DNA of 64,000 bases from Verrucomicrobiota bacterium (GTDB lineage Bacteria > Verrucomicrobiota > Verrucomicrobiia > Verrucomicrobiales > Verrucomicrobiaceae), in assembly GCA_026397715.1 (NCBI GenBank), contig JAPLUN010000409.1:1-64000 (forward strand), given 5' to 3'. Each line of letters begins with the position of its first letter. The stretch's first letter is position 1. Below, one piece after another: positions 47,801 through 58,957 of this stretch. A program made the position numbers and the translations under genes. The notes beneath the pieces were generated by a model. The model was given only the letters and a program-made list of their open reading frames with translations, was not told where the DNA came from and made no database searches.

Positions 47801-48305
47801 GTCCGATGTCACTGACGAAGTGCTTGCCTACCTCGCCGACGCCAAAAAGCTCGATCACCTCGGCATTCAATACGCCACAAAATTTACCGGCAAAGGCCTC
47901 GACAAACTTCCTTGTACCGAGTCTCTCACCAGCCTCGAACTCCTCGGCTGCGGCATTTCCGGAGACGGCCTCAAAGCCATCTCCACCTTCAAGGCGCTCC
48001 GTAATCTGCGCATCACTGCCGGCACATGCTCGGACAAAGATTTCGCCCTCTTGGGCGGCTTGAAATCACTCACCAATCTCACCGTTTCCACCACCAACTT
48101 TGGCAACAAAGCTGCCGAAGCAATCTCCGGCCTCAAGAGCCTCACTTCGCTGAATCTTCAAGGCACCTATCTCACCAATGCAGGTCTGGAAAAACTCCAG
48201 ACCCTGAAGAATCTCACAGAACTCGTCCTTAACGGCACCGAGGTCACGCCGAAAGCAGCGGCCGAATTTCAAAAAGCCATGCCCCAGTGCCGCGTGAGCC
48301 GTTAG
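44817..48305 (+). CDS. Kinase C-lobe remnant + TM + concanavalin-like + C-type lectin-like + LRR domains (downstream part of the split kinase)
   Basis: ORF 44769..48305; homologous reading begins at TDLYAIGVMLYQMLTGE (about 44820); TM LGPVIGIAAALVIIAGLVYTL; CTLD FSPEKLGWEDAKAKAAATGGHLATITSKEEN...LWLGGTND...WTWVTGEPFTFTAW; C-terminal LRRs LTSLELLGCGISGDGLKAI... LTSLNLQGTYLTNAGLEKLQTLKNLTELVLNGTEVT. Confidence 0.82.
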   Translation, partial: ATDLYAIGVMLYQMLTGEVPRGLWTLPAAKHGTDPRFDAIISKAMQTDRETRYQTAAEIRQELDVILTTPRALLIQQQQAAAEAAARATRAQKNAASNPPEPTPDECQKRIQEQPARQAPAPDRKSSLGPVIGIAAALVIIAGLVYTLTPPARKSAPQTAPPTTASMPESAPAPTPVPGGSAGFSNFAPAAQWRDELAGSDDWGPAWQRVGGEMHVIESKNAMHLFADLRRDSALRVRFRSQNTDACLDLIQRLNKVGIGPRYIITVCTKEKNDGTLDLIPLKKDGERRKLAQLKSQPLVNTGTEHTAELYAIGNRLTFFFDGQRLGEARDSTFPEGFPGLGASHGIELIRVETAVLDPQSSTSPPVEVLSFGGHRYQFSPEKLGWEDAKAKAAATGGHLATITSKEENQWILDTFVAKLPENLSLWLGGTNDNPTRQWTWVTGEPFTFTAWGSQEPGGMANEFALCFSRMSKGWGDIRSNGLGQADRRGGYLIEWDDTTTNPVPATPVPVASISSISPSGWTDLLANVDVARDTILGEWQKTSAGLAIETGPAPRVWPIEFKASAPEEYDFEIDFTLPSGEQDVSQILPVPGHWFTARMTSHGCYLGQFLDGKADRDPDRTEARNLDFKMEADHRYRSRVEVRRGSVRLMIDDKEVVAFRGDFKRLTPDPKFAMRDVAHPGVASHWSKMIVHQALLRPAPATETMADLLASHPQIAKLESGFKARYESDAQKPFLTALAALNQSYVTNGITRSRAVAQAKGSLSEVTVLDAEKAAITKGEGVPAEDADTTPAALKTLRTTYRTTLAKITAERDTKASTLYDLYLQALDLYIADLTKTGKLDDVSRVKALRDKIAQQKPQTTIASTMPATPPPSAPTPPAAPPSTKSATTGSTWRTAAEYLVNNGGVFVASTDGTPTQILTAKDIPAGRFEIVELSLDRLNSVLPPLKTKDLLPLVGLHDLRRVMVRPNQPGLGDTAFAFLAGNKELNWINLEGVSDVTDEVLAYLADAKKLDHLGIQYATKFTGKGLDKLPCTESLTSLELLGCGISGDGLKAISTFKALRNLRITAGTCSDKDFALLGGLKSLTNLTVSTTNFGNKAAEAISGLKSLTSLNLQGTYLTNAGLEKLQTLKNLTELVLNGTEVTPKAAAEFQKAMPQCRVSR

Positions 48306-48311
48306 TCGGGC

Positions 48312-48776
48312 TCACTGCGGAAACAGCTCCCTCACCGCCTTCTCCCGGTAGGCAAAGATGCGCTTCAGCTGCGGCCGCACCAGCCATGCATGCGCCAGAT
48401 CTCCCAGCGGCGCAAAGGGCAGCACGTACGTCGCCTTGTCCTCCATTTCGATTCGGCCGTCGCCCAGATCGTGAAACTCATGCTCATGATGCCACACCGC
48501 ATACGGCCCCACACGCTGCTCGTCGATGAACCTCACCCCGGGTTCCACCAGCGTGATCTCAGACAGCCACGTCATCGGCAGTCCCAGCAGCGGTCTCACG
48601 CGGTACGCGATCATCATCCCCTCCCGCACCTGCGGCACCAGATCCGGTGTGATGATTTCAAACCCCAGTTCCGGCGGCGTGATCTTCGCCAGATTCCTCG
48701 GGTTCGAGAAAAAATCCCAAGCCTCCTGCCGCGTCGCCCGGATGATCTGCTTCGTGTGCAAAGTGTGAACAGCCAT
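48312..48776 (-). CDS. SRPBCC family protein
   Basis: Start refined to MAVHTLHTKQIIRATRQEAWDFFSNPRNLAKITPPELGFEI; DEQRVGPYAVWHHEHEF motif typical of the family. Confidence 0.85.
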   Translation of the reverse strand: MAVHTLHTKQIIRATRQEAWDFFSNPRNLAKITPPELGFEIITPDLVPQVREGMMIAYRVRPLLGLPMTWLSEITLVEPGVRFIDEQRVGPYAVWHHEHEFHDLGDGRIEMEDKATYVLPFAPLGDLAHAWLVRPQLKRIFAYREKAVRELFPQ

Positions 48777-48778
48777 GG

Positions 48779-49597
48779 TCAGTTTGGAAAATCCGTGTTT
48801 GCCGCCACCACTCCCCACTGCTCCACCTCGCGCGTCAGCGCCGCCGCTTTGTCCCGCATCTTCTTCACCACATACTTGCCCAGAGGCAGCCGCAGCGGTG
48901 CCTCTCCATCCAGCACCATCTTCACGATGGCCTCCGCCGCACGCACCGGGTCTCCCGGCTGCTTGCCGTTCACCGTTTCCAGAAACGTGGCAAACTTGCG
49001 CGCACTGCCCGCATAATCCGCGATCTCACTCGCAGCCTTTTCCAAACCTCGCGCGATGAAATCCGTCCGGAACGGCCCCGGCTGCACCAGCGTCACCTGA
49101 ATTCCCAGCGGTGCCAGTTCCAGCCGCAGGCTCTCGCTCATCATCTCCAGCGCCGCCTTCGCTCCTCCATAGATGCCAAAACCCGGGTAATTCGAAATCG
49201 CCGCCGCCGCGCTGATGTTCACGATATGCCCGCTCCTCTGCGCCCGCAGCATCGGCAGCGCCGCACGGATCACATTCAGCGGCCCAAAAAAATTCGTCTC
49301 CATACTGCGGCGAATCTGCTCGTCACTGCACTCCTCCACCGCACCGATCAGTCCGTAGCCCGCGTTGTTCACGATCACATCCAGCGCTCCCGCAGCCGCG
49401 ATCACCTCACGCACATTCTCAGCATCCGTGATGTCCAGCGCCATCACCTCACAGCTTCCCGCACGCTCCAGATCCGCAATGCTCCGCACATCCCTCGCCG
49501 TGGCGATCACACGCTGCCCCGCGGCCAGCGCCGCCTCCGCTATCGCTCGGCCAAAGCCGCTCGAACATCCTGTGATCAGCCAGTTCTTTTGTGTCAT
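48779..49597 (-). CDS. SDR family NAD(P)-dependent oxidoreductase
   Basis: Start refined to MTQKNWLITGCSSGFGRAIAEAALAAGQRVIATAR; TGxxxGxG, NNAGYG, YGGAK (catalytic YxxxK). Confidence 0.93.
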   Translation of the reverse strand: MTQKNWLITGCSSGFGRAIAEAALAAGQRVIATARDVRSIADLERAGSCEVMALDITDAENVREVIAAAGALDVIVNNAGYGLIGAVEECSDEQIRRSMETNFFGPLNVIRAALPMLRAQRSGHIVNISAAAAISNYPGFGIYGGAKAALEMMSESLRLELAPLGIQVTLVQPGPFRTDFIARGLEKAASEIADYAGSARKFATFLETVNGKQPGDPVRAAEAIVKMVLDGEAPLRLPLGKYVVKKMRDKAAALTREVEQWGVVAANTDFPN

Positions 49598-50070
49598 GAG
49601 GGATTCAATTTCCAAAGCGTGTAGTTCAGGGTCATTGCAAACGTGACCCACGCCAAATACGGCACAAACAGCCATCCGGCTGCCCTCTTCACGCGTCTAA
49701 AACTCAGCAGCGTCGCCAGAATCGCGATCCACAGCACCACGATTTCGACCAAAGCCCAGCCAAGCTGGTGCGCCCCAAAGAAAATAGGCGTCCACGCCGC
49801 ATTCAGCACCAGTTGCACGAAATAGAACCCCAGCGGCCGTGTAAATCCAACCCGCTTCCACACCAGCCACGCTGCGACCGCCATCAGCGTGTAAAGCAGC
49901 GTCCAGGCAGGACCAAACAACCACGCCGGCGGATTCCATGACGGCTTCTGCAAGGCCGCATACCACGCACCCGGCATGGAGCCCACACTCAGCAGTGGCG
50001 CGCAGAACGTGATGACGATGAATCCGACCAGCGCGAGGCCGCTGCGTGATTTGGAAGATGAAGTGCTCAT
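49594..50070 (-). CDS. tspO: TspO/MBR family protein
   Basis: Start refined to MSTSSSKSRSG; WYAALQKPSWNPPAWLFGPAWTLLYTLMAVAAWLVW, LNAAWTPIFFGAHQLGWALVEI, and Trp-rich TM pattern; ATGA overlap with the SDR gene. Confidence 0.93.
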   Translation of the reverse strand: MSTSSSKSRSGLALVGFIVITFCAPLLSVGSMPGAWYAALQKPSWNPPAWLFGPAWTLLYTLMAVAAWLVWKRVGFTRPLGFYFVQLVLNAAWTPIFFGAHQLGWALVEIVVLWIAILATLLSFRRVKRAAGWLFVPYLAWVTFAMTLNYTLWKLNPS

Positions 50071-50156
50071 AGTTGACTCAAATACGCCTCTCGTGGCCGA
50101 TTTGCGGGTTTCTTCCAAACCACTCGCCGCAAAAATCTCAGGATTCTCCATAGCAG

Positions 50157-53100
50157 ATGCATGCACCTTGCATGTTCATCAGCGTTGGTTTCTGCATGCT
50201 GCGTCTCATGTCGAAACCTCTGCTCCTCTTCCTCGCCCTCTCCCTTTCCGCCCATGCGGACCCGGTGAGCTTCAGCCGCGAGGTGATGCCGCTGCTTTCA
50301 GACAACTGCCTTTCCTGCCACGGCCAGGACGCCGGACACCGCAAGGCCGACCTCCGCCTCGATACCCAGGAAGGCGCACGCGAAGTCCTCAAATCCGGCG
50401 ATTTCATCGACCGCATCGTCACCACCGATCCCGAGGAGATCATGCCACCCCCGAAGTCGCACAAACCCGCCCTCAAGCCAGAGCAGGTCGCTCTCCTTAA
50501 ACGCTGGATCGCCGAAGGCGCGAAGTGGGGAAAACACTGGTCCCTCGAAAAACCCGTGAAAGCGAAAGCCGAAGGCCATCCTGTGGACTTCTTCGTCAAA
50601 GCCCGCCTCGCCAAAGAAGGCCTCACACTCTCCCCCAAAGCCCCCGCTCACACCCTCCTCCGCCGCCTCTCCTTCGATCTCACCGGCCTCCCTCCTACCA
50701 TCCAGCATCAAGGCTCTAGCATCCAGGATCTAGCCGACACCCTCCTCGCCTCCCCCCACTTCGGCGAGCGCATGGCCATGAACTGGCTCGACGCCGCACG
50801 CTACGCTGACACCGACGGCTTCCAATCAGATGCCTCCCGCACCAACTGGCCCTGGCGCGACTACGTGGTCGCGTCCTTCAACGCCAACAAACCCTTCGAC
50901 CAGTTCACCCTGGAACAATTCGCCGGAGATCTCCTCCCCAACGCCACGCCCGAACAAAAACTCGCCACCTGCTTCCACCGCAATCACATGACCAACGGCG
51001 AAGGCGGTCGCGACAAGGAAGAATCCCGCATCGACTACGTCATCGACCGCGTGAACACCATGGGCACCGTCTGGCTCGGCCTCACCCTCGGCTGCACGCA
51101 GTGCCACTCGCACAAGTTCGATCCCATCTCCCAGCACGACTACTACAGTCTGAACGCCTTCTTCAACAGCATCGACGAAGACGGCGCCGCCGGCACGGGT
51201 GCCAAGCCCTATCTGAACTACCAGTCACCCCTCGCCAAGCGTGCGGTGGATGAAGCCCAAAAACTCGTCGATGCCCGCAAGCCCATCGAAGCCAAGGCCA
51301 AAGCCGACGCCGCCAAACCCTTCGAGAAATGGCTCGCGGAGCGTCAGAACGCCGTGAAGGGCGGCTTCCAGGCCTGGCATGTCATGCACGGCGCGGTGGA
51401 GTCCCAGGAAGGCTCAAAGCTGGCTCAGTCCAAAGACGGCACCGTCACCGCCAGCGGCCCCAATCCCAAGCAGGACGACTACCGCCTCATCTCGGTGATC
51501 AAACTCCCCCTCCTCACCGGCCTGAAGCTCGAAGTGCTGCCGCAAAAAGGCGTGCTCTCACGCGGCAAGGACGGCGAATTCATCCTGACCGACATCAAGC
51601 TGCAGGTGCGTCGCAAGGGCAGCTCCCAGATCCGCGATGTCCTCGTCAAATACGCCGTCGCCGATACCAAGACTGAAGCCAAGGCCCGCGAGTATGGCGA
51701 TGTGAAAGGCACGCTCGACGACGATCCCCGCAACGGCTGGACCACGAAGGGCTTCCCCAAAGACCAGCCGCACACCGCCCTCTACGGCCTCGCCGAACCG
51801 CTCGTGCTCGAAAGCGATGAAGAACTCATCTTCGAACTTCGCCACCGCTCCACCAACGGCGACGCCAACATCGCCAGCTTCCGCGTTTCCGCCACCGATC
51901 AGCCCGGCCCTGCCGTGCGCGAAATCGGCCCGACCCCGCTCGAACAACTCGCGATTGGCAAACCCGACCGTCACCGCCTGCTCGATCAATTCCTGGAAGA
52001 TCACGAACCCTACCAGATCGCGAAAGCCTCCCTCGATCGCGCCAATGCCCAGCTCAAGGAAGTTCAGGCCGCCGCCGGCAAGCTCAACGTCATGGTGCTC
52101 GCCGAGCGCAAAGAACCACGCGACACCCACGTCCTCGTTCGCGGTGTCTGGGACAAAAAAGGCGATGTCGTCCAGCGCGATGTCCCCGCCGCCATCGCTC
52201 CCTGGCCCGCTGGCATCGCACGGGACCGCATCGGCCTCGCCAAGTGGCTCACCTCCAAAGAAAATCCCCTCACCGCCCGCGTGTTCGTCAATCAAGTCTG
52301 GCAGATGCTCTTCGGTGCCGGACTCGTCCGCACCCCCGATGATTTCGGCCTGCAAGGCCAGCGCCCAACTCACCCCGAACTGCTCGACTGGCTCGCCGTC
52401 GATTTCATGGAGAATGGCTGGGACGTGAAGAAACTCATCAAGCTCATCGTCACCAGCGAGACCTACCAGCAGGCATCAGACCGCACCGATCCATCTGACC
52501 CTTCGAACCTCCTCCTCTCACGCGGCCCGCGCTTCCGCCTGCCCGCCTGGATGATCCGTGACGCCGCCCTCGCTTCCTCCGGCCTGCTCAATCCCGCTCT
52601 CGGTGGCCCACCCGTGCGCCCCCACCAGCCCGATGGCGTGTGGGAGGAGATCTTCATGGGCCGCTTCACCTATGAGCCCAGCCAGGGCGCGGCCCAGCAC
52701 CGGCGCACCTTGTACGCCTTCTGGCGTCGTAGCATCGCCCCCACCTTCCTCTTCGACAGCGCCCAGCGCCGCGTCTGTGAAGTCAGCATGAGCCGCACCA
52801 ACACCCCTCTCCAAGCCCTCACCCTCCTCAATGACGAGACCATGATGGAAGCCTCCCGCGCCCTCGCCAAACGCATGCTCGCCGCGAAAACCGAAGATCG
52901 TCTCCCCCTGATCTACCACGCCGTATTGACCCGCGATGCTTCTGCACAAGAACTCGCCATCCTCCAGCGCGAACTCGACCGCGCTCTCTCCCATTACCGC
53001 GCCCATCCTGAAGACGCCCGCAAACTGCAAACCACGCCCGAACTCGCCGCGCACACGCTCGTGGCCAGTCTGGTCCTCAATCTCGACGAAGCCATCACCC

Positions 53101-53108
<8 letters not shown>
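50157..53108 (+). CDS. Planctomycete-type cytochrome c + DUF1549 + DUF1553 protein
   Basis: CLSCHG heme motif after signal peptide; LRRLSFDLTGLPPT; MNWLDAARYADTDGFQ; VFVNQVWQMLFGAGLVRTPDDFGLQG; SRTNTPLQALTLLNDE. Exact start uncertain (MSKPLLLFLALSLSAHA is a likely signal start). Confidence 0.93.
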
Positions 53109-54525
<1,417 letters not shown>

Positions 54526-54641
54526 CCCCCGCTGCTCAGCGCCCCTCTAAATCGTCCTCGTCTTCGTTCTCCTACTCGTCCTCGATCCTGCCACTCCGCT
54601 CCACTCAACATAATCGCACAACCCAGCGCTGTTCCGTAGTT

Positions 54642-54655
54642 CCGCCTTCAGGCGG
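54642..54655. repeat. Small extragenic hairpin CCGCC-TTCA-GGCGG
   Basis: Perfect 5-bp stem in TCCGTAGTTCCGCCTTCAGGCGGTCTGG, between convergent genes. Confidence 0.45.
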
Positions 54656-54723
54656 TCTGGAAAGCTCCGCCAGCTCACCTGCATCATCCTCGCCCCAGTC
54701 GCTCTTCAGCAGCAGAAAGCCAC

Positions 54724-56265
54724 TCACCCCTGCCCACCACACCCCTCCCTCACCCTCCGCGCCTGCTCCTGAATCGCCTCCCGCTTCTCCGCACTCAGTC
54801 GCCCCAGATTCTTCAGCTGCATCGCCATCCTCTGATTCCCCCGCAGCCTCACCTCATGCTGCAGCAGATAGTCCCAATACAGCGTCGTAAAAGGACACGC
54901 CTTCGCCCCCGTGGCCTGTGCCGGATCATACTTGCAGCCCGTGCAGTAGTTGCTCATCCGCTGGATGTATTTGCCGCTCGCAACATACGGCTTGCTGGCC
55001 ATCAGGCCGCCGTCCCCATACTGGGACATGCCCAGCGTGTTGGGCAGTTCCACCCACTCCACCGCGTCCACATACACCGCCAGATACCACTCGTGCACCT
55101 GATGCGGGTCCACCCCGTAGAGCAGCGCAAACAAACCCGTTACCATCAGCCGCTGAATGTGGTGCGCATACCCGTAGCGCAGCGTCTGTGAAAGAGCATC
55201 CCTCAGGCAGTTCATGTCCGTCTCCCCCGTCCAGTAAAAACCCGGCAGCGCTTCGTGCGCCTGCATTTCATTCAGCCGCACATAGTCCGGCATCTTCAGC
55301 CAGTAGATACCACGCACATACTCTCGCCAGCCAAGAATCTGCCGGATGAATCCCTCGACCGCAGCCAGCGGCGCATGCCCGGAGCGCCACGCCTTTTCCG
55401 CTGCCGCGATCACCAAGCGCGGGTTCAGTAGCTTCAGGTTCATCGCCGCACTCAGCCGTGAATGATACAGCCACGGCTCATTCACCCACATGGCATCCTG
55501 ATACTGCCCAAACTGCGCCAGCCGATGCGCGATGAAATCCTCCAGCGCCTCCACACTCTGCGCCGCCGTCACTGGCCAGTCGAAATCCTTCAGCGTGCCA
55601 GGATGTTTGGCAAAGCGCTCCTCCACCAGTGCGATGACCTCCCGCGTGATCTCATCCGGCACGAACCGCCGTGGAGGCACCCGCAGCAGATCCGGCCCCT
55701 CTTTGCCAAAGGCCCCGCGATTGTCGTGGTCAAAGTTCCACTGCCCGCCCGCCGGCTTGCCCTCCTCCATCAGCACCCCCGTGCGCTGCCGCATCTCCCG
55801 ATAAAAGAACTCCATGCGCAGCTGTTTTCGCCCTTTGGCATGCTCCGCAAACTCAGCCGTTGTGCAAAGAAAGTGCCGGTCCTCCCTTACCTCCAAAGCC
55901 ACCCCCAGCTCCGCAGCCACAGCCTCCAGATCACGCTGCACTCCCCATTCCCCCGCCTGCACCATCACCAGTGCCGAAGGACGGAGTTCCAGCAAACTGG
56001 CGCGCAACGCCTCCACAAAGCTCTCATGCGCACCCATCTCATGATAAACCACCCGCCATCCCTTCTCCCGCAGCGCCTCACGGAAATGCCGCATGGCCGC
56101 GAGAAAGACCGCGATGCGCGCCTTCACGCTCCACACCTTGGTCGACTCCGCCGCCACCTCGGCCATCCACACCACATCCCGCAGCGGATCAAAGCCGTCA
56201 AAAGCGGCGGATTGAAGATCAAGCTGGTCTCCCAGCACTAGCACAAGTCGGGGTCGGGATGGCAT
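54724..56265 (-). CDS. Deoxyribodipyrimidine photolyase-related protein (DPRP/cryptochrome family, probable Fe-S)
   Basis: MPSRPRLVLVLGDQLDLQSAAFDGFDPLRDVVWMAEVAAESTKVWSVKARIAVFLAAMRHFREAL; GWREYVRGIYWLKMPDY; YCTGCKYDPAQATGAKACPFTTLYWDYL (Cys cluster region). Confidence 0.92.
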   Translation of the reverse strand: MPSRPRLVLVLGDQLDLQSAAFDGFDPLRDVVWMAEVAAESTKVWSVKARIAVFLAAMRHFREALREKGWRVVYHEMGAHESFVEALRASLLELRPSALVMVQAGEWGVQRDLEAVAAELGVALEVREDRHFLCTTAEFAEHAKGRKQLRMEFFYREMRQRTGVLMEEGKPAGGQWNFDHDNRGAFGKEGPDLLRVPPRRFVPDEITREVIALVEERFAKHPGTLKDFDWPVTAAQSVEALEDFIAHRLAQFGQYQDAMWVNEPWLYHSRLSAAMNLKLLNPRLVIAAAEKAWRSGHAPLAAVEGFIRQILGWREYVRGIYWLKMPDYVRLNEMQAHEALPGFYWTGETDMNCLRDALSQTLRYGYAHHIQRLMVTGLFALLYGVDPHQVHEWYLAVYVDAVEWVELPNTLGMSQYGDGGLMASKPYVASGKYIQRMSNYCTGCKYDPAQATGAKACPFTTLYWDYLLQHEVRLRGNQRMAMQLKNLGRLSAEKREAIQEQARRVREGCGGQG

Positions 56266-56379
56266 GGCGCATGCCCATTACGCCCCACGCGATGCCGAGG
56301 CCGCAACCGGCTTCTATGTCATACCCGGCCTTCCTATTTGCCCCTGCGCTGACTCGCTTCATAGGAAGCCACACTCCCC

Positions 56380-56778
56380 ATGCCCCTGATCCGCTACCTG
56401 CAAAACCTCTCCACCGGCCGCACCATCCTCTGGTGCTACTTCATCTGGTGGGTGCTCAGCATCATCCATCATTTCGATCCCACTCCGCGCATCTGGCTCA
56501 CCTCACTCGGCCTCAGCGGCATAATCGGCGCCGCGCTGATCCTCAGCACACGTCCATCCTCCGGCAACGCCACCAAGACCGACCCTTGGGTCCTCTTCCG
56601 CCTCTTTCTCATGCCCTTCTGCGTCTCCAGCTTCGCCGCCTTGGTGAAAGACGCAGGCTACCTTCTGGTCTTCCCTCCATCCCTCAAAGAAAACGCCATC
56701 GGCATCAGCTTGATCACGGTGTTCCTCCTCACCGTGTGGAGCATCAAAAAGCTTACGCCATGCGCCCTTCCGAAGTGA
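56380..56778 (+). CDS. Small hypothetical membrane protein
   Basis: 132 aa, about four hydrophobic helices; no family recognised. Confidence 0.6.
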   Translation: MPLIRYLQNLSTGRTILWCYFIWWVLSIIHHFDPTPRIWLTSLGLSGIIGAALILSTRPSSGNATKTDPWVLFRLFLMPFCVSSFAALVKDAGYLLVFPPSLKENAIGISLITVFLLTVWSIKKLTPCALPK

Positions 56779-56855
56779 TGCAGGCACTCCTGCCTGCAAC
56801 CATCGAAGCCCACCGCCGCCTGCCACCCATTCGCAACCTTGGCGCCCCCTTTTTC

Positions 56856-58250
56856 TCATGCCGCAGGCAGCCTGACCGTAAACGTGCTCCCCTGACCCAC
56901 CACGCTCGTCACGCTCACACCGCCCCCGTGCGCTTCCGTCAGCGCCTTCACAATCGACAACCCCAGCCCGCTGCCCCCATGCACACGGGAACGCGCCTTG
57001 TCCACGCGGTAGAAGCGCTCAAACAAATGCGGCAGATGCTCCGGCGCAATTCCCCCGCCCGTGTCTATGACCTGCACCTCAATCCACGGCGGCACTTTGG
57101 AAACTCGCACCGTCACATGTTCTCCCGCCGGTGAGTACCTCACAGCGTTCTCAACAAGGTTCGCCACCACCCGCTCCAGCGCAATCCGGTCGCCGTTCAC
57201 ACTGAGCGGTTCATTCGTGCCGTCCTCATGCTGCAACGCGATGCGCTTCTCACCCGCAAGTCCCTGCAGCCGCGCAGTCACGCCTGCGCAAAGCTCGCTC
57301 ACATTCACCAGCTCCCGCTGCGCGATGCCATCCCCGACATCCACCTGCGCAAGCGCGAGCATGTTTTCCGTGAGCCGGGACAGCCGCTCGATCTCCTCCT
57401 TGTTGCTGACGAGCACTTCACGGTAATCTTCCGCGCTGCGCGGCTTTCTGAGCGCCACCTCGATCTCCCCTCGCAGCACCGTCAGCGGCGTGCGCAGTTC
57501 ATGTGAAGCATCCGCCGTGAACCGCTGCTGCGTCGCATGCGCAGATTCCAGACGGTCCAGCAGCAGATTGAACGAAGCCGCCAGTGCCGCCAGCTCCGCG
57601 TCATCCGCAGGCACAAACAAACGCCGCAGTCCCAGTTCCGCACTGCTCAGTCCGCGCGCCGCTTCCTCCAGATTCGCCACCGATCGCAGCCATTGTCGGC
57701 TCAGATGCCAGGCCGCCATAGCCCCTGCAGCCAGCATGGCCGCGCCACAGCTCACCAGCCAGACCAGCAGCCGCCGTTCACGCGCATGCACCGCCTCCAG
57801 CGGCATCAGAGCCTGCGCATACAGAGTCACGGGGTCTCCCCACAGCTCTCGACGCGGATGCGTCGCCACGCGGTAGGCACGTCCATCCGCATGCAGCGTC
57901 TCGATCACCGCATTGCCCGCAGGATGCTCCGAGCGTCGCGCTTCATCACTCAGCGGAATCGCCTGCGCAAGATTGCTCGACTTCCCAGCCACGCTGCCGT
58001 CCGCCGCAAAAACCTGCAGCATGAAATGACGCTCCTGCACCTGCAGCTCCTGCTCGATCCACGGCTCAATCCGGTTCCGCATCGGCGTCACCAGCCTGCC
58101 AAGCAGCGTTGCTTTCGACCGCAGAAAATCATCCAGATCATTCGTCATCGCCTCGCGCGCCACCAACCACGCAATGACACCAAACATCAGCAGCGCCGCC
58201 GCCAGCAGCGCAGTGAAACTGATGCAAAGCCGTGCGCGCAGAGATTTCAT
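56856..58250 (-). CDS. Sensor histidine kinase (HAMP/HisKA/HATPase_c)
   Basis: Start refined to MKSLRARLCISFTALLAAALLMFGV; FTADASHELRTPLTVLRGEIEVAL H-box; NLVENAVRYSP N-box; DTGGGIAPEHLPHLFERFYRVDKARSRVHGGSGLGLSIVKAL. Confidence 0.95.
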   Translation of the reverse strand: MKSLRARLCISFTALLAAALLMFGVIAWLVAREAMTNDLDDFLRSKATLLGRLVTPMRNRIEPWIEQELQVQERHFMLQVFAADGSVAGKSSNLAQAIPLSDEARRSEHPAGNAVIETLHADGRAYRVATHPRRELWGDPVTLYAQALMPLEAVHARERRLLVWLVSCGAAMLAAGAMAAWHLSRQWLRSVANLEEAARGLSSAELGLRRLFVPADDAELAALAASFNLLLDRLESAHATQQRFTADASHELRTPLTVLRGEIEVALRKPRSAEDYREVLVSNKEEIERLSRLTENMLALAQVDVGDGIAQRELVNVSELCAGVTARLQGLAGEKRIALQHEDGTNEPLSVNGDRIALERVVANLVENAVRYSPAGEHVTVRVSKVPPWIEVQVIDTGGGIAPEHLPHLFERFYRVDKARSRVHGGSGLGLSIVKALTEAHGGGVSVTSVVGQGSTFTVRLPAA

Positions 58251-58918
58251 GATGTTTGCAGCAGGTAGCCCGCGCCACGCACGGTTTGGATCAGTGCCGG
58301 TGAGAAGCCACGATCGATCTTCTCCCGCAAATGGTAAACCGTGACTTCGATCACATTGCTCGGCGTGTTCGGCAGGTCTTCCCACACCGTCTCCGCCAGC
58401 TCCGCCCGCGTCACCACATTCCCCGCACGGCGCAGCAGATGCGCCAGCACGCCGAACTCCTTGGAGGAGAGCGTCACCAGCTTCCCGCCCCGCGTCACAC
58501 GCCGCGCACGCAGATCCACCTGAACATCCGCCGCATGCAGCAGCGCAGACTCCTCAGCAATGCTCCGCCGCAACAGCGCACGCACGCGCGCCAGCAGCTC
58601 CGCAAAGGCAAACGGCTTCACCAGATAATCATCCGCTCCAAGATCCAGCCCCTGCACCCGATCCCCCACGCCATCTCGCGCAGTGAGCATCATCACCCGC
58701 GTGGACACACCCGCTGCCCTCAGCGCACGCAGCACCGAAAATCCATCTCGCAGTGGCAGCATCACATCAAGGATGATCAGATCAAAACTGCCCTCCCTTG
58801 CTTTGACCAGCCCTGCCTCACCATCCAGGGCGGTTTCGACAGCAAACCCCTCCTCGCGCAGCCCGCGTTCAATGAAGCGGGCCACCTTGATTTCATCTTC
58901 GATGACGAGGAGGCGCAT
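58247..58918 (-). CDS. OmpR/PhoB-type response regulator
   Basis: Start refined to MRLLVIEDEIKVARFIERGL; DLIILDVMLPLRDG; winged-helix C-terminus; overlaps the kinase start. Confidence 0.95.
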   Translation of the reverse strand: MRLLVIEDEIKVARFIERGLREEGFAVETALDGEAGLVKAREGSFDLIILDVMLPLRDGFSVLRALRAAGVSTRVMMLTARDGVGDRVQGLDLGADDYLVKPFAFAELLARVRALLRRSIAEESALLHAADVQVDLRARRVTRGGKLVTLSSKEFGVLAHLLRRAGNVVTRAELAETVWEDLPNTPSNVIEVTVYHLREKIDRGFSPALIQTVRGAGYLLQTS

Positions 58919-58957
58919 GCAGGCCAAGAAACGCGGCGATGCCGATCGTGAAACCCG

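Noticed and set aside
55671-57134. 487-aa plus-strand ORF
   Set aside because: Overlaps the photolyase, small membrane protein and histidine kinase genes; Pro/Arg/His-rich with no motif.
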